Origin: Aedoeadaptatus urinae
GTDB lineage: Bacteria > Bacillota > Clostridia > Tissierellales > Peptoniphilaceae
DNA: 64,000 nucleotides
Assembly: GCF_900155585.1 (NCBI RefSeq)
Contig: NZ_LT707418.1
Span: 561,115-625,114, forward strand
Direction of reading: 5' to 3'
The position numbers were made by a program, and so were the translations under genes. The stretch's first letter is position 1. The number at the start of each line of letters is the position of its first letter. A model generated the notes under the pieces. It was not told where the DNA came from and made no database searches. It saw only the letters and a program-made list of their open reading frames with translations. Positions 15,167 through 26,800 of this stretch are shown here, piece by piece.

Positions 15167-15985
15167 TTACGAGAATGTGAAGTACAGAAAGACAATGAGC
15201 CCCAAAACGATTCGGTAGGTACCGAAGATTCTGAAGTCCCGCTTTCTGATGTAGTCCATGAATTTTTGAATGACCACCACGGCCACGACGAAGCTCACCA
15301 CGGCGCCCAATAGAATTAAAAACCATTGGTAGGCGCTGAAGGCCAGGCCGTTTTTCACGATTTTTAATAAGGTGGCGCCGAACATGGTGGGAATGGCGAG
15401 GAAGAATGAAAATTCCGCCGCCGCCCCGCGGCTCGCGCCGAGAAGCAAGGCCCCTAAGATGGTGGCGGCGCTTCGGCTGGTGCCGGGCACCATGGCCAGG
15501 CATTGAAAGAGGCCGATGGCAAAGGCCATGGCGTAGGGTATGTTTTCTACCCTGCTCACTTTCGCCTTTAAATGCTTGCCTTCGTTTCGATTTTCGATGA
15601 CGAGAATTAAAATCCCGTAGATGATTAGTGTGGCGGCCACCACTTGAGGCTTAAAGAGGTGCTCGTCGATAAAGTCGTCGAACAGAAAGCCCAAAACCGC
15701 CGAGGGAATGACGCCGACGACGACTTTCAGCCACAGCATGAAGGTGTCTTTTTCCGCGACGACTTTTCCCTCTTCCTTCTTAAAGGGCCAGAGTTTTTTA
15801 AAGTACAGAACCACGACGGCCAATATGGCGCCCAGCTGGATGCAGACGTCGAAGGCGTTTTGAAAGCTTTGTGGGTCGAGGCCGATAAATTCGTGGGCCA
15901 AGATCAAGTGGCCCGTACTGGAGATGGGAAGAAATTCCGTGACCCCTTCCACGATCCCCAAGAGTAACACTTTTATAATATCCAT
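15167..15985 (-). CDS. uppP: Undecaprenyl-diphosphatase UppP (BacA)
   Basis: The 272-residue polytopic membrane protein carries both family signatures: EGVTEFLPISSTGH at residues 13-26 and PGTSRSAATI near 168. It dephosphorylates undecaprenyl diphosphate so the lipid carrier can be reused in peptidoglycan and wall polymer synthesis. Last gene of the yybS-gdpP-rplI-dnaB-uppP run, 9 nt after dnaB; uppP is not the usual neighbour of dnaB. Confidence 0.96.
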   Translation of the reverse strand: MDIIKVLLLGIVEGVTEFLPISSTGHLILAHEFIGLDPQSFQNAFDVCIQLGAILAVVVLYFKKLWPFKKEEGKVVAEKDTFMLWLKVVVGVIPSAVLGFLFDDFIDEHLFKPQVVAATLIIYGILILVIENRNEGKHLKAKVSRVENIPYAMAFAIGLFQCLAMVPGTSRSAATILGALLLGASRGAAAEFSFFLAIPTMFGATLLKIVKNGLAFSAYQWFLILLGAVVSFVVAVVVIQKFMDYIRKRDFRIFGTYRIVLGLIVFLYFTFS

Positions 15986-15994
15986 TGTTCCTCC

Positions 15995-17323
15995 CTAGGC
16001 TTGCAGGTTGACAAACTTCGTGTATTCGCCCTTGAACAGGAGTTCCACCGTGCCCGTGGGGCCGTTTCGGTGCTTGGCGATAATCAGCTCGCCCAAGCCC
16101 TGCTTCTCCGTGTCGGGATTGTAGTATTCGTCCCGATAGAGAAACATGACGATGTCCGCGTCCTGCTCGATGGCCCCGGACTCCCGAAGGTCCGAAAGGA
16201 TGGGCCGGTGATCGGCCCGCATTTCCGGCGCACGGGACAGTTGCGACAGGGCGATGACCGGCACGTCCAGCTCCTTGGCGATGCCCTTTAATTGACGGGA
16301 GATGGCGGAAATTTCCTGTTGCCTGGACTCGGCGCGGCCGCCCACTTCCATGAGCTGCAGGTAGTCGATGACGACGAGATCCAGCCCTTTTTCCGCCTTT
16401 AAGCGGCGACACTTGGCCTTCACTTCCAGGGGGGTAATCCCCGCCGTGTCGTCGATGTAGATGGCCATTTCGTTCATATAGGTCATGGTCTCGATGACCT
16501 TGGACCATTCCTCCGTGGTCAGGTCCCCGGAAATAATTTTCATGAGATCCACGTGACTTAAAGACGACAGGATCCGTTGAGACAATTGGTTGCGGCTCAT
16601 TTCCAAAGAGAACATGGCCACCTTGGCATTTGCCTTTAAGGCGGAGTTGGTGGCGATATTCACCATAAGGGCGGTCTTGCCCATGGAGGGACGGGCAGCG
16701 AGAAGGACCAAATCCGCCTTCTGCATGCCCGATGTCTTTCTATCCAGATCGATAAAGCCCGTGGTAAGGCCCGTAAGGCCTCCCTTGTTTTCCGAGCGCT
16801 GTTGCATGACATCGAAGGTGTCCACCATGACATCGCGCATCATCATCAGCCCGTTTCGTTGATTGTCCTGGGTAATGTCGAAAATGGATTTCTCCGCTTT
16901 TTCGATAATGGATGAGACATCGTCTTCGTCGCTGTAGCTGTCCTCCACGATTTCGCCGCCCGCGCGAATTAAAGCCCGCAGGGTGGACTTTTCCTTAATA
17001 ATATTGGCATAGGCTTCCGTATTGCTCACGGCGCCGGCGCCGGAGGTGAGCCTGCCTAAATAAGTATAGCCGCCGACGGCCTCAAGCTGTCCGCTCTTTT
17101 TCAGAAAATCGGACAGGGTGATCATGTCGGCGGGCTCATTTTTGTTGTAGAGGCGCATAATGCCTTCGAAGATGGCCTTGTGGCTGTCGTAGTAAAAGTC
17201 CTCGGCGTGAATAATCTCCACCGCCGTGGTAATGGCACTCTTGTCCAACAGCATGGCGCCTAAAACCGACGCCTCCGCCTGTTCGTCGTAGGGCGGCGTC
17301 CGCCCCTCTGCCCTCTCGACCAT
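15995..17323 (-). CDS. dnaB: Replicative DNA helicase DnaB (DnaC of Bacillus)
   Basis: The 442-residue protein has the helical N-terminal collar domain (PPYDEQAEASVLGAML) and a RecA-like domain. Walker A is ARPSMGKTAL near residue 211 and Walker B is DLVVIDYLQLM. It is the hexameric helicase of the replication fork. The start codon overlaps the rplI stop (TAATG). No intein is present. Confidence 0.97.
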   Translation of the reverse strand: MVERAEGRTPPYDEQAEASVLGAMLLDKSAITTAVEIIHAEDFYYDSHKAIFEGIMRLYNKNEPADMITLSDFLKKSGQLEAVGGYTYLGRLTSGAGAVSNTEAYANIIKEKSTLRALIRAGGEIVEDSYSDEDDVSSIIEKAEKSIFDITQDNQRNGLMMMRDVMVDTFDVMQQRSENKGGLTGLTTGFIDLDRKTSGMQKADLVLLAARPSMGKTALMVNIATNSALKANAKVAMFSLEMSRNQLSQRILSSLSHVDLMKIISGDLTTEEWSKVIETMTYMNEMAIYIDDTAGITPLEVKAKCRRLKAEKGLDLVVIDYLQLMEVGGRAESRQQEISAISRQLKGIAKELDVPVIALSQLSRAPEMRADHRPILSDLRESGAIEQDADIVMFLYRDEYYNPDTEKQGLGELIIAKHRNGPTGTVELLFKGEYTKFVNLQA

Positions 17324-17769
17324 TATTCCGCGTCGATAACCAGATCCACGTCGGCGGAAATGTCGCCGTACAATTTGACGACGACTTGATGCTTGCCCGT
17401 GGTCTTAATGTTTTCCGTGAGGACGATTTTTTTCTTGTCGATCTTGACGCCGAAAATGGCGTTCATGCGATCGGCAATGTCTTTTGCCGTAATGGCGCCG
17501 AATAATTTACCGTTGGCTCCGCCCTTGGCCTTTAAGTCCACCACCTTGGATTCCAACAGCTTCTTTTGCTCTTGGGCTTCTTCGATGCGGGCCGCTTCGT
17601 CGGCGGCTTCCTTTGCCTTCATTTCTTTCCAGTTTTTCATATTTTCAGGCGTCGCTTCCACGGCGGCCTTGTTCGGGAAGAGGAAATTTCTGGCGTAACC
17701 GCTCTTGGCGTCCACTAAGTCGCCTTCTTTTCCTAATTTATCTACGTTTTTTAATAAGATGACTTTCAT
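17323..17769 (-). CDS. rplI: Ribosomal protein L9
   Basis: A 148-residue protein beginning MKVILLKNVDKLGKEGDLV with the PNKAAVEAT motif, the L9 N-domain, then the long helix and C-terminal domain. Length is normal. It overlaps gdpP by 4 nt upstream and dnaB by 1 nt downstream, so translation of the three is probably coupled. Confidence 0.97.
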   Translation of the reverse strand: MKVILLKNVDKLGKEGDLVDAKSGYARNFLFPNKAAVEATPENMKNWKEMKAKEAADEAARIEEAQEQKKLLESKVVDLKAKGGANGKLFGAITAKDIADRMNAIFGVKIDKKKIVLTENIKTTGKHQVVVKLYGDISADVDLVIDAE

Positions 17770-19766
17770 GCTTCCTTTTCTCCTTTTTCTTTTTCTAAAT
17801 AATCGGAAATGGCGTCGATTAATTGCTGTTCCACTTCGTCGATATCGCCGTTTTTCACTTGGGCGCCTGCCATATTTAAGTGGCCGCCGCCGCCTAATTG
17901 TTCCAAAATCAGCTGTACGCTGATGTCGCCGAAGCTGCGGCCGGAAATATGGATCACGTCTTTCTTCTTGTTCAGAACGAAGGAGGCCTTCACGCCGTGA
18001 ATGCCCAGGAGCTCGTCGGCGGCTTGGGCGCTGACGAGAACGGAATTGGGCATATCCTCATCCAGCTTCGAAATGGCGATGTTGTCGAAAATAATCCGGG
18101 CATTGTGTACCACCTCCGCCCGAGAGACGATGGTGTCGTAATCGTCCTCGAAGAAATACCGTACCTGGCTCATGTCCGCGCCGGCACGCTTTAAAACCGA
18201 CGCCGCCTCAAAGGTGCGCACCCCGGCTTTAAATGTAAAGTTCTTCGTATCCACGACGATACCGCTCATGAGGGCGTTGGCTTCGAAATTGGTGAGCTCC
18301 GTGTCGTCGTACATATAGGTGAGCATTTCCGTAATCAGCTCACAGGTGGAGGAGGCGTAGGGCTCGATATAGGTCAGCAAGGGGTTGCTGACGAATTCCC
18401 CGCCTCGGCGGTGATGGTCGATGACCACCACATTGGAGGTGCGCTCCAGAAGAGGCGGATGCTCCGTAAAGGACGGCTTGTGATTGTCCACGAGAATCAC
18501 AAGGTCCTTTTGGCGAATCAATTCCTCGGCGCGCTCGCCGGTAATCATTCGCTTAAACAGCTCGGGTTCCTCCCGCTTCATTACCTTCACCAGGACCTCG
18601 ATGGACGGATTCACATCGCCTAAGACGATATAGCCTTCTTTTTCTTGATTTAATACGGCCCGCATGACGCCGACGGCGGCGCCGATGGCGTCCATGTCCG
18701 CGTTTTGATGGCCCATAACAAAGATGCGCGGCGATTTGTCGATGAGCTGTCTGAGGGCGATCCCCAGCACACGGGCCTTGACCTTGTTTCGCTTTTCCAC
18801 GGCCTTGGATTTGCCGCCGAAATAGGTGTAGGTATCGTCGCTTCTGAGGGCCACCTGGTCGCCGCCGCGGCCCAGGGCCACGTCTAAGCAGGTGTCCGCT
18901 TCTTTATAGGCCTCCGTAAAGGACAGGCCCGGGCGACTGACGCCGGCGGATATGGTGACGCTCACCGTGGTGCCCGCGTCGATTTCCCTGATCTCGTCTA
19001 AAATGTCGAACTTTTGCTCTAAAATCGTGTCCATGTCCGATTTGCGCATGACCACCAGATACATGTCCTCTTGGAATTTGCGAACCAAGGCTCCCTTGGA
19101 GCGGAAGTATTCGTTAATGCGATGGTCGATTTCCGCAATGAGCAGGGGCTTTTTCGACGTGGGCGCTGCATCCACCACCTCGTCGAAGTTATCCACTTCC
19201 ACGACCATAACCACGCCGGCATTGTCTTCATAGAGCTTTTCCATGTGCTTGTACTGGCTGTGGTCCACGAAATAAAAGAGGGTAAGCACATCCTCCTTGC
19301 CGCCCCGCTGAAGCTCCACACGGGTATTAAAGGCCCGGTAAGGCATCTCCTTGATTTCCACGGCGGCGCCGTTTTCCACGGCCTTTAGGCCTTTGTCTTC
19401 GCCGGCCAAATCTTCCACATAGGCAGACAACGACTTGCCCTGTAAAATATCTGTGTCGAAAATATCGCCAAAGAGGGAATTGTGCCACACGATGGTCCCT
19501 TTTTCATCGGTGACCACCATGGGAAAGGGCATGGAAAAAATAGTCCGCTCCGTAATCTTTTCGAAATCCTTGTGCAGATTCGTAAAGTGATCCTTAAAGC
19601 GGCCGTTGTATTTTTTTATATTTCTATAGGCATAGGACGCCGCGAACGCCAAAAATACCGCGCCCATGGTGCCCAATACGGGATTGTAGAAAAACAAGGC
19701 GATCGCCAACAAGGCGATCACCGCCAGGTAGAAGTAAAAATCCTTCAGTGAAAATGACTCATTCAT
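17766..19766 (-). CDS. gdpP: Cyclic-di-AMP phosphodiesterase GdpP (YybT)
   Basis: The 666-residue protein has two N-terminal membrane helices (about 8-48), a PAS-like segment (about 75-170) and a degenerate GGDEF domain (about 175-310). A DHH domain follows (GHQNADMDAIG near 351, VVVIDHHRRGGEF near 450), then DHHA1 with GGGGHLNMAG near 630. It hydrolyses c-di-AMP to pApA and so affects potassium, osmotic and wall homeostasis. It follows yybS by 3 nt, the standard Firmicutes order. Confidence 0.96.
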   Translation of the reverse strand: MNESFSLKDFYFYLAVIALLAIALFFYNPVLGTMGAVFLAFAASYAYRNIKKYNGRFKDHFTNLHKDFEKITERTIFSMPFPMVVTDEKGTIVWHNSLFGDIFDTDILQGKSLSAYVEDLAGEDKGLKAVENGAAVEIKEMPYRAFNTRVELQRGGKEDVLTLFYFVDHSQYKHMEKLYEDNAGVVMVVEVDNFDEVVDAAPTSKKPLLIAEIDHRINEYFRSKGALVRKFQEDMYLVVMRKSDMDTILEQKFDILDEIREIDAGTTVSVTISAGVSRPGLSFTEAYKEADTCLDVALGRGGDQVALRSDDTYTYFGGKSKAVEKRNKVKARVLGIALRQLIDKSPRIFVMGHQNADMDAIGAAVGVMRAVLNQEKEGYIVLGDVNPSIEVLVKVMKREEPELFKRMITGERAEELIRQKDLVILVDNHKPSFTEHPPLLERTSNVVVIDHHRRGGEFVSNPLLTYIEPYASSTCELITEMLTYMYDDTELTNFEANALMSGIVVDTKNFTFKAGVRTFEAASVLKRAGADMSQVRYFFEDDYDTIVSRAEVVHNARIIFDNIAISKLDEDMPNSVLVSAQAADELLGIHGVKASFVLNKKKDVIHISGRSFGDISVQLILEQLGGGGHLNMAGAQVKNGDIDEVEQQLIDAISDYLEKEKGEKEA

Positions 19767-19769
19767 AAT

Positions 19770-20690
19770 CTACACTCCCCCTATGCTGCGCACGTCGATG
19801 AATTGATCCAAAAGCTCCAGCGCCGCCAGGCCCATTTGCCCCACGGGTACCATTAAGATAAAAAGCATAAGCACGCCTCGCAAAAAGGGCGAAGCGACGA
19901 AACGGAGCAGGTAGAAGTTCACGACGCTCATACCTTGAATCGCCAACAAGCTGACGAAGACCACCAGCCCGTTTAGCAGATAGGGCTCGATGCCCAGGGC
20001 GAAAAAGTAATTCATCGCCGCCGTCGCCCCTAAAAGGCCCAGGGTAACAAAGACCAAGGACCGGGGCAAGTGCATGAGGAAAAAGGGCTCGGGACAGATG
20101 ACCTTTTCGCCGCTGATGCGCATGTTGCGCCCGCTGATGCGGTAAGACAAATACACGATGCCCAGGCCGGAAAGCAGAGAGAAGGCGGGCAGCAAAGTGA
20201 CTCCCCGACTCACGGCGGTCTTGAGTGTCAGAGCGATGCGGGATTTTTCCGCATCGGTAATTGCAGCCCTTTGAACGATGTCCCCCTGAACCTCGTTGAT
20301 GCTTTTAATAAAGGCACCAGATTCGATGGCCTGAAGGGTTCCCGTTTGGTAAAGGATAAAGCCCAGGCTCACGAGAAAGAGCACGGTCCCCACCGCCATG
20401 GTGGTCTCTACGCTCCTATCCGTGCGCATGCAGTAGTCTAAAATTAAAATCAAGGGCCCCATAACGGTTAACAGAGACAGGCCCAGGACAGGGTCTGTGA
20501 GAAAACCGATTAAGGCACAGGCGCCGACAAAGACGGCGGAAATGGGAAGCACGCCTTGAATGCGCATTTCCGACAAAAACAGAGCCGGTATAAAGGCAAA
20601 TAATACAGGCACAAAGAGCCCGCCCATCACCAGCAAAACAGAATATAAAAGCAGCTTGAGTGCACGCAAGCCGTAAATTTTCCGATACAA
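19770..20690 (-). CDS. YybS-like DUF2232 membrane protein
   Basis: The 306-residue polytopic protein has about eight hydrophobic segments and matches the DUF2232/YybS family by layout and position directly before gdpP. Function is unknown; energy-coupling S-component-like folds have been suggested for the family. The start is TTG at 20690 behind GAGGTGATAGA. It is first in the operon and now lies downstream of the giant SLH gene, with an extended -10 (TGGTAAAAT near 20720) as a possible promoter. Confidence 0.82.
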   Translation of the reverse strand: MYRKIYGLRALKLLLYSVLLVMGGLFVPVLFAFIPALFLSEMRIQGVLPISAVFVGACALIGFLTDPVLGLSLLTVMGPLILILDYCMRTDRSVETTMAVGTVLFLVSLGFILYQTGTLQAIESGAFIKSINEVQGDIVQRAAITDAEKSRIALTLKTAVSRGVTLLPAFSLLSGLGIVYLSYRISGRNMRISGEKVICPEPFFLMHLPRSLVFVTLGLLGATAAMNYFFALGIEPYLLNGLVVFVSLLAIQGMSVVNFYLLRFVASPFLRGVLMLFILMVPVGQMGLAALELLDQFIDVRSIGGV

Positions 20691-20771
20691 TCTATCACCT
20701 CATATCATGTCATTTTACCATATTTCCGCAGACCACGCCATTCGCCGAAATCGTGCGCTTTCGAGTATAAG

Positions 20772-20811
20772 AAAATAGGCTTCAAGGCCCTCGGCACTTG
20801 AAACCTATTTT
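20772..20811. terminator. Terminator after the giant SLH gene
   Basis: A 15-bp interrupted stem (AAAATAGG + TTTCAAG pairing with CTTGAAG + CCTATTTT) with short T-tracts on either strand, 24 bp after the SLH stop. Confidence 0.7.
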
Positions 20812-20834
20812 AAACAATTGGAGGTCTATGATAT

Positions 20835-23800
20835 TTATTTATTGTGATCCATGTTGTAGAGAACTTGCGCTACTTGTGCGCGGGTAAAGCCGGATTTCGG
20901 TCTAAAGGCTCCGTCGTCCATACCCTTGACGATTCCCAGCTTCGTCATGTGTTGCACTGCCTCTTTTGCCCATGGAGCAATGGTTCCTTCATCAGTAAAG
21001 TTCTTGCTTTCTTTTTCGGAAAGCTTTTTATTCGTTACTTGTAAGAACTTGTCCATGACAACGGCCATTTCCTCACGGGTGATGGGGCGCTTGGGATCAA
21101 ATTTACCATTGCCGATTCCTTGAACAATGCCATTTTTACTTGCCCAGTTGACGTAAGCGGCGTAGTAGCCCCCGTCAACGTCTTTAAACACATTGTTCGT
21201 AAACTTGCTTTGGTCGATTCCCGCCATACGTCCTAAGACGGTAACGAAATCTGCACGGGTAATGGATTGCTCGGGTGCAAAGCGATTGCCGCCCACACCT
21301 TTAAAGTACCCTTTGCTAACTACATAGTTAATCGACTCTTTTGCCCAGTGGTTTGCAGTATCGCTAAAGTTTGCTTCGGGAGCTTTCGGTAATTCCGCAT
21401 GTTTTTGGCTCTTTTCAGGTTCCCTTTGTTTTCCTTCAGGTTTCGACGGAACCGGGGAGAAATGCCAACTGCCTCCGGAATGGCCCGGTTTCACTTCAGG
21501 TTTTGGTGTATCCGGTTTTTCTTCCGGCTTCGGCGTTTTCTTTTGTACCAAAGCCCCTTTTGCCTGTTGTAACTTCGTGAGGGCCAATTCCACATCCTCT
21601 TTGGTTGCGGTGCTCTTTTCAGAAACAGCCTTCGCATCTTTCAGTGCCGCTACAAATTCGCTCTTACCCTTTTCTTCATAGCGACTTAGATCCAGAGCAT
21701 CACATTCGGCGATTAATTGATTCAGCGCCTTCTTGTCCACTTGAGGCGCAGGTTGTGCCGGCGTTTTTCCGCCGCCATCGACGACAAAGTCTGCCGATGC
21801 CTTGTCCTTCATTCCCTTTGCCCCAACGGTCACTGTCAATCTAAAGGTCTTATTCACATCATTCATATCCACGGGAATATCAAATGCCGCAGGCTTCGTT
21901 TGGGTAACACCGCCGACAGTGACTTCTGTCGTCTTCGACGGCACGAGGGTTTCACCTTTATAGGCCATGTCGGTAACGTAGATCCCTTCGCCTGCATCTT
22001 GCAGTTCCACTCTGAAGACAGCCTTATTACCTTTGACGATCAATCGGGCGGGATGTTTAAAGACTATCCCCATCATGGCGTCTGCGTCACTATTCGTCTT
22101 CTTCCAAGAAAATTCTACATTGTATATGGCCTCTTGATCGGCAGGCACTTCCACTTTTTCCCAACGAGCGGTTAACGTTTTGTTGCTGTTAACAGGTTTT
22201 GTGAAATCAAATTTTTCATTGCCATCGTACCAGCCCTTGAAAACATAGGTCACATCGTCTACCTTAACTTTTGAAGCATTTTCTTCAAAGCCTGCGGGGG
22301 CGGAAATCACCATGCCTTTATCGACAGTAACGGCAGCTGGCGTCGTTCCCTTGTCGCTCACAAAGGTCACCGTTACTTTTTCCTTAGGTGCTTGTTTAAC
22401 CACAAGGCCCTCTTTTGCCGCTTTTAAATCATTGAAGGCGGCATCTACATTTTCCTTCGTTGCCTCACCGTCGTTCGCTACGGTTTTCGCTTCGTTTAAT
22501 TTCTTCTCAAATTCCGTCTTACTGTCATCGGTGTACTTGCTGAGATCCATCGCGTCACATTCGCGAATAAGCGCAAGAAGCTTCGTCTTATCCACTTTTG
22601 CCGGTGCTTCGCCTTCTTTTACCATGCCCTTCATGGCGGCATCTAAAGCCTTGGTCAGATCCTGCGCCTTATAGCCGGCTTTAATACCTTTTTCTTTTGC
22701 TTCCTTAATCCACTTGTTTGCATCTTTAATTTTGACGTCTAAATTATCTTTGCTCTCTTGAGTGAATTTGCCATTCATCATGGCGGACGCTTGTTTGACT
22801 TTTGCCTCTAACGCCGACGTATCGTAACGTAGATTGTCGTCGATGGATTTAATGGCGTCGTAAGCCGCTTTAATTTCATCGTAGGTTTTTGCACCTTTTA
22901 ATGCTTTTTCACCTTGGGTAATAACATTTTCGTATTTTTTCAAGGACTCTGCCGTGTATTTACCTGTTTCGCCTTTGAATTCGTTGAGATTGGCCTTTAA
23001 TTGTGTTAAGTGCACGCGGTAAATTTCATCGGCAAATTTGACGGCGCTGCCCGCTTTATCCAAGTCGCTGTAAACGGCTTTGACCTCTTGAATCGTCGCG
23101 TCGCCATTTTTGATGACCGCCTTTGCCTTTTCGAGGTTTGTCTTTAGGCCGTTAATTAAATCTTGATTGACGCCTTGTGCGGCATTCGCCAGCATCTCAT
23201 AAACTTTGACGGCATCGATTAATTGCCCTTTGTCTACCTTGTACGTGTTTTCGTTAAAGCCGTCGGTCGCCGATTGCCAGTCGATGGCGATGCGCGCTGC
23301 CGGAGAGTGTTCTTGAGGTCCGAGGGATGTCTTGTAAGATACCTTAACGGGAACAAATTGTTGATTTTCCGTCACTTCGATTTTGACACGAGTCGGTGAC
23401 TCATACTTGTTGGAGCCCACTGTTACATCACGTTTTGCTAAGACTTGGGCTTTTTTCATTTCACCATTTACAGCATAGGAAAGATCCGTAATGGCGCCGG
23501 TGACTTTATTGTCCTCACCTACAGTCATGTCGACCCACTGCATTTCCAAATACCACTTGCCATTTTCTTTGGTGAGCTTCCCTTGATTCCAAAGGGCACT
23601 GTTAGCCATAGACGGCTCATCTTTCTTCTCTTTATACAGCTGAATGTTGACCGTCTTCGTCGCTTCAATCTTCGCATTCGGATCCACTCTGTCGGGGGAT
23701 GCTTGGAACTCTCCCACGGCAGCTTGTAAGGCCTTTAAGGCGGCATCGACTTTTTCTTGACTGTCCGCCTTCAAGCCTTTTTCAGCCTTTTGAATGGCAA

Positions 23801-26800
23801 TGGCAAGCTTTTCATTAACTTCTTCTTCTTTCTTCGTTGCATCTAAAAGCTTTTTCGCCTTGTCGATTTCAGCTTGTAAGGCTTCGGTTTTGAAGACATC
23901 TTTCGACGCTTCATAAGTTTTTACAGCGGCATTTAATTTTACAACCGCTTCATTGATTTTATCTTGTTCCGTAAAGTCCATTGCCTTTTTGGCAACGGCG
24001 ATGGCGGCACGCAGCTTATCCTTCGCCTCATTCGACTTATTCTTTTTCAGCGCCTTTTCAGCCTTTTGAATGGCTTCTTCCAAGGCGGTCTTGGTAACAT
24101 CGCCGGCTTCTTTCAGTTTTAGTGCCTTGATTCCGGCGTCCACACGGTAGACCCAGCTGTCGTAAACCGATGTATCCAAATTGGTGCCGTTTTGCGTCGT
24201 GTCACTCGGATCTTTTTTATAGGTCGATTTCGGTGCCTTAATATCGGCAAGGTACGCTTTCGCTCCTTTGGAGTTGGAGCTGCCCTTATAGTCAATTTTT
24301 GGACCGCCCGGATACGGTTGATAACTGATGTCCGGTTCTTTGTAGCCGTCGATTGTTTCTTTAAGCGCCTTGACGCCGGCATCCTGATATTTGCCCGATT
24401 GAATCTTTTCTTCTCCATCTTTTACCAGCTTTTCCAACGGTTCCGGATCTAAGCGCAAGCCGTCATAGAGAGAAGTAAGGGTTTGGGAATACGTGCGAAT
24501 ATCCTCGCAGGTAATGGTCGCCGTGGTTTTTTCTTTAATCCCTTTCCATTTGCTTTCCGCTTCAGTCACTGTCGATGGGATGAAATGGGTGTCCGCCTTA
24601 TACTTCGCAAGGTTTTGCGATTCGCCGTCCACTGCATTGATAAAGCTGACCCAAGGTAAAATCGAAAGGGAGAGATCATCTAATTCCTTTATGCACGCTT
24701 TGATCTTTTCGGGATCTTTTGTATCCACTACTTCGGCGCGGCCGAGTGCCTCTTTTATGGCGTCGTTAATTTTTACTTTCTTCGTAATGACTTTTTCTTC
24801 GCTTCCACTGTGATCTACGTGGTCGAAGACGTCGATTTCTTCGGGAAGAATTTTAGAAACCATGCCGTGATTGGTTTTTAAATCACTGATGCGGTTCTGC
24901 AACGCCAGTTGCCATTCTTTCAATTCTTCTTTCGTCGTCTTCACTTTTCCGCCTTTTACGTGAAGGTAAATGGTGTCGCCTGTTTTTTGCGTTTGCTTGT
25001 CGCTATGACCAATGACCACATCCGTATTGACGACAATTTTTTCTTTAGAATCGATGTCATATTTTAAGACAAATGCCATGGGAACATCCGCTTTTTCTGC
25101 AGCTACTCCTGCCACATCCGGTTTTTCGGATACTAAACCATACTCTACTTTCTTCGTAATATCCGCCGGTATATACGTTCCCTTCGGAGCGTAATTAATA
25201 TTTTCAAGATAGGATTTTACTTTTTTCCCTTCCATTTTAGGCTTCGCGAAGAAGGTAAGTGTCTTTTTCACCGGATCATACTTGGCTTTTTCCGATACTA
25301 AGCTTTCCATATGAGTCTTTCCGGCGCCATTTTGGTTTTGATACTCGATGGTAACATCATAAGGCTCGGTGGACGGCTTATCCTCCTCGCCACCGATTAA
25401 TTGTTTCTTGGTCATATCTAGGTCGAATTTGACAGTCTTTTCCTCGATGCCCATACGTTGACCATTGTAATATTTCACTGTAACATACATTCCTAAACTC
25501 TTGTCAGGGTCTACAAACTCAATGGTCTTGGCAATTTTGTATCCGCTATCTTCTCCGAGAGTTTCAATTACCTGACCTGTCTTGTTTGAGTAATCTGATG
25601 TATTTACAGTCGCTTCATTGACAAAATTATCCCCATCTTTCTTAAAGGAGAAAATATATTTCTTTTCCGAGGGAATATACTTAACGGGACCCGCTAAACA
25701 CTTCTGTATCGCAGAATCTTTACAATCTACGGGGATGGAGTACATCACTTTCCCTTGTTTGCCCGGCTCATCCTCTTTAATTTCAGGCGGTTGCACGCCG
25801 GATTTCGCTTTCAGCGCGTTGATTGCCTTCTCCAATGCCCTTATATGATCCGATGTTTCATCTAAGCTCGGCGAATAGGTTGCATTATCTTCAACCCACT
25901 TCCTCGCTTGAATCTTTACTAAGTTAAACTTGGCAAAGGATTCTTCTTCATAGTATTTTTCTTCATACTTGTCCGCCTTGTTTAAAAGCTTTTGCAAGGC
26001 TTCCGTATTGTATTTTAGGATATTATTTTGGCTTGCAGTTTGCACCTCGCTGATCTTGGACACCAGTTCCGGCACATCCATATCGCCTGCTTTTTGTTCC
26101 GTTTGTTCAAGATAGTTTCTAAAAACTTCCAAGCTTTCCTTGGTATACTTTTTATCATTGTAAATGGTGCCCGAATCTAAATCGTCCATGGCTTCATGAA
26201 TACGCTCATTTAAAATTTCAAGCAACGTAAATGTATTTTCGATTTCGTAAATCGGCTGAGCAATATTTAAAGCTTCCGTCATGGACGGCGTCTTGGAATT
26301 GCGCAATTGGTTAAGTTTTTCAATGCTTTCTTTTACCGTTTTGATTCGTGCCTGATCCTTCGGTACATCGGCATCTAAGTATTTACCGATTAAAATTTCG
26401 CCCCGTTTAATCCAATATTTAATTCTCGCCTTCGTCTTTTTCTCGTAACGGCTGTAATTATCCGCCGATTTATTCATGGTATTGTAGTCAATTTTAATAC
26501 CGAAAGGTCCCGTCCGCTTTGTAGCACCTTGATTATCTACATAACTCATGCTTTCGACGACGAGTTGCGAGCCGTCTAATTCAGCAGGAATGGGAATGGC
26601 GACTAAGTTTGTCTTCGTCGGATCTTGCGGGTCGCTGGAGCCGAGGGAAACGCGAATTTCTTTTCCCGCGACGCTCTTCATTACCATACTGTTGATTTTA
26701 GATACTTTGTTTTTATTGGCAACAAAAAGCACTTCCAACTCATTGCCCCATTTGGTCACTTCCATTTCCTGGAAGAGGCCCTTTACATCCGCTTTTTCCG

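Noticed and set aside
23445-23729. Plus-strand frames within the giant SLH gene
   Set aside because: They run antisense to repeat modules, have no SD and are not like any protein.
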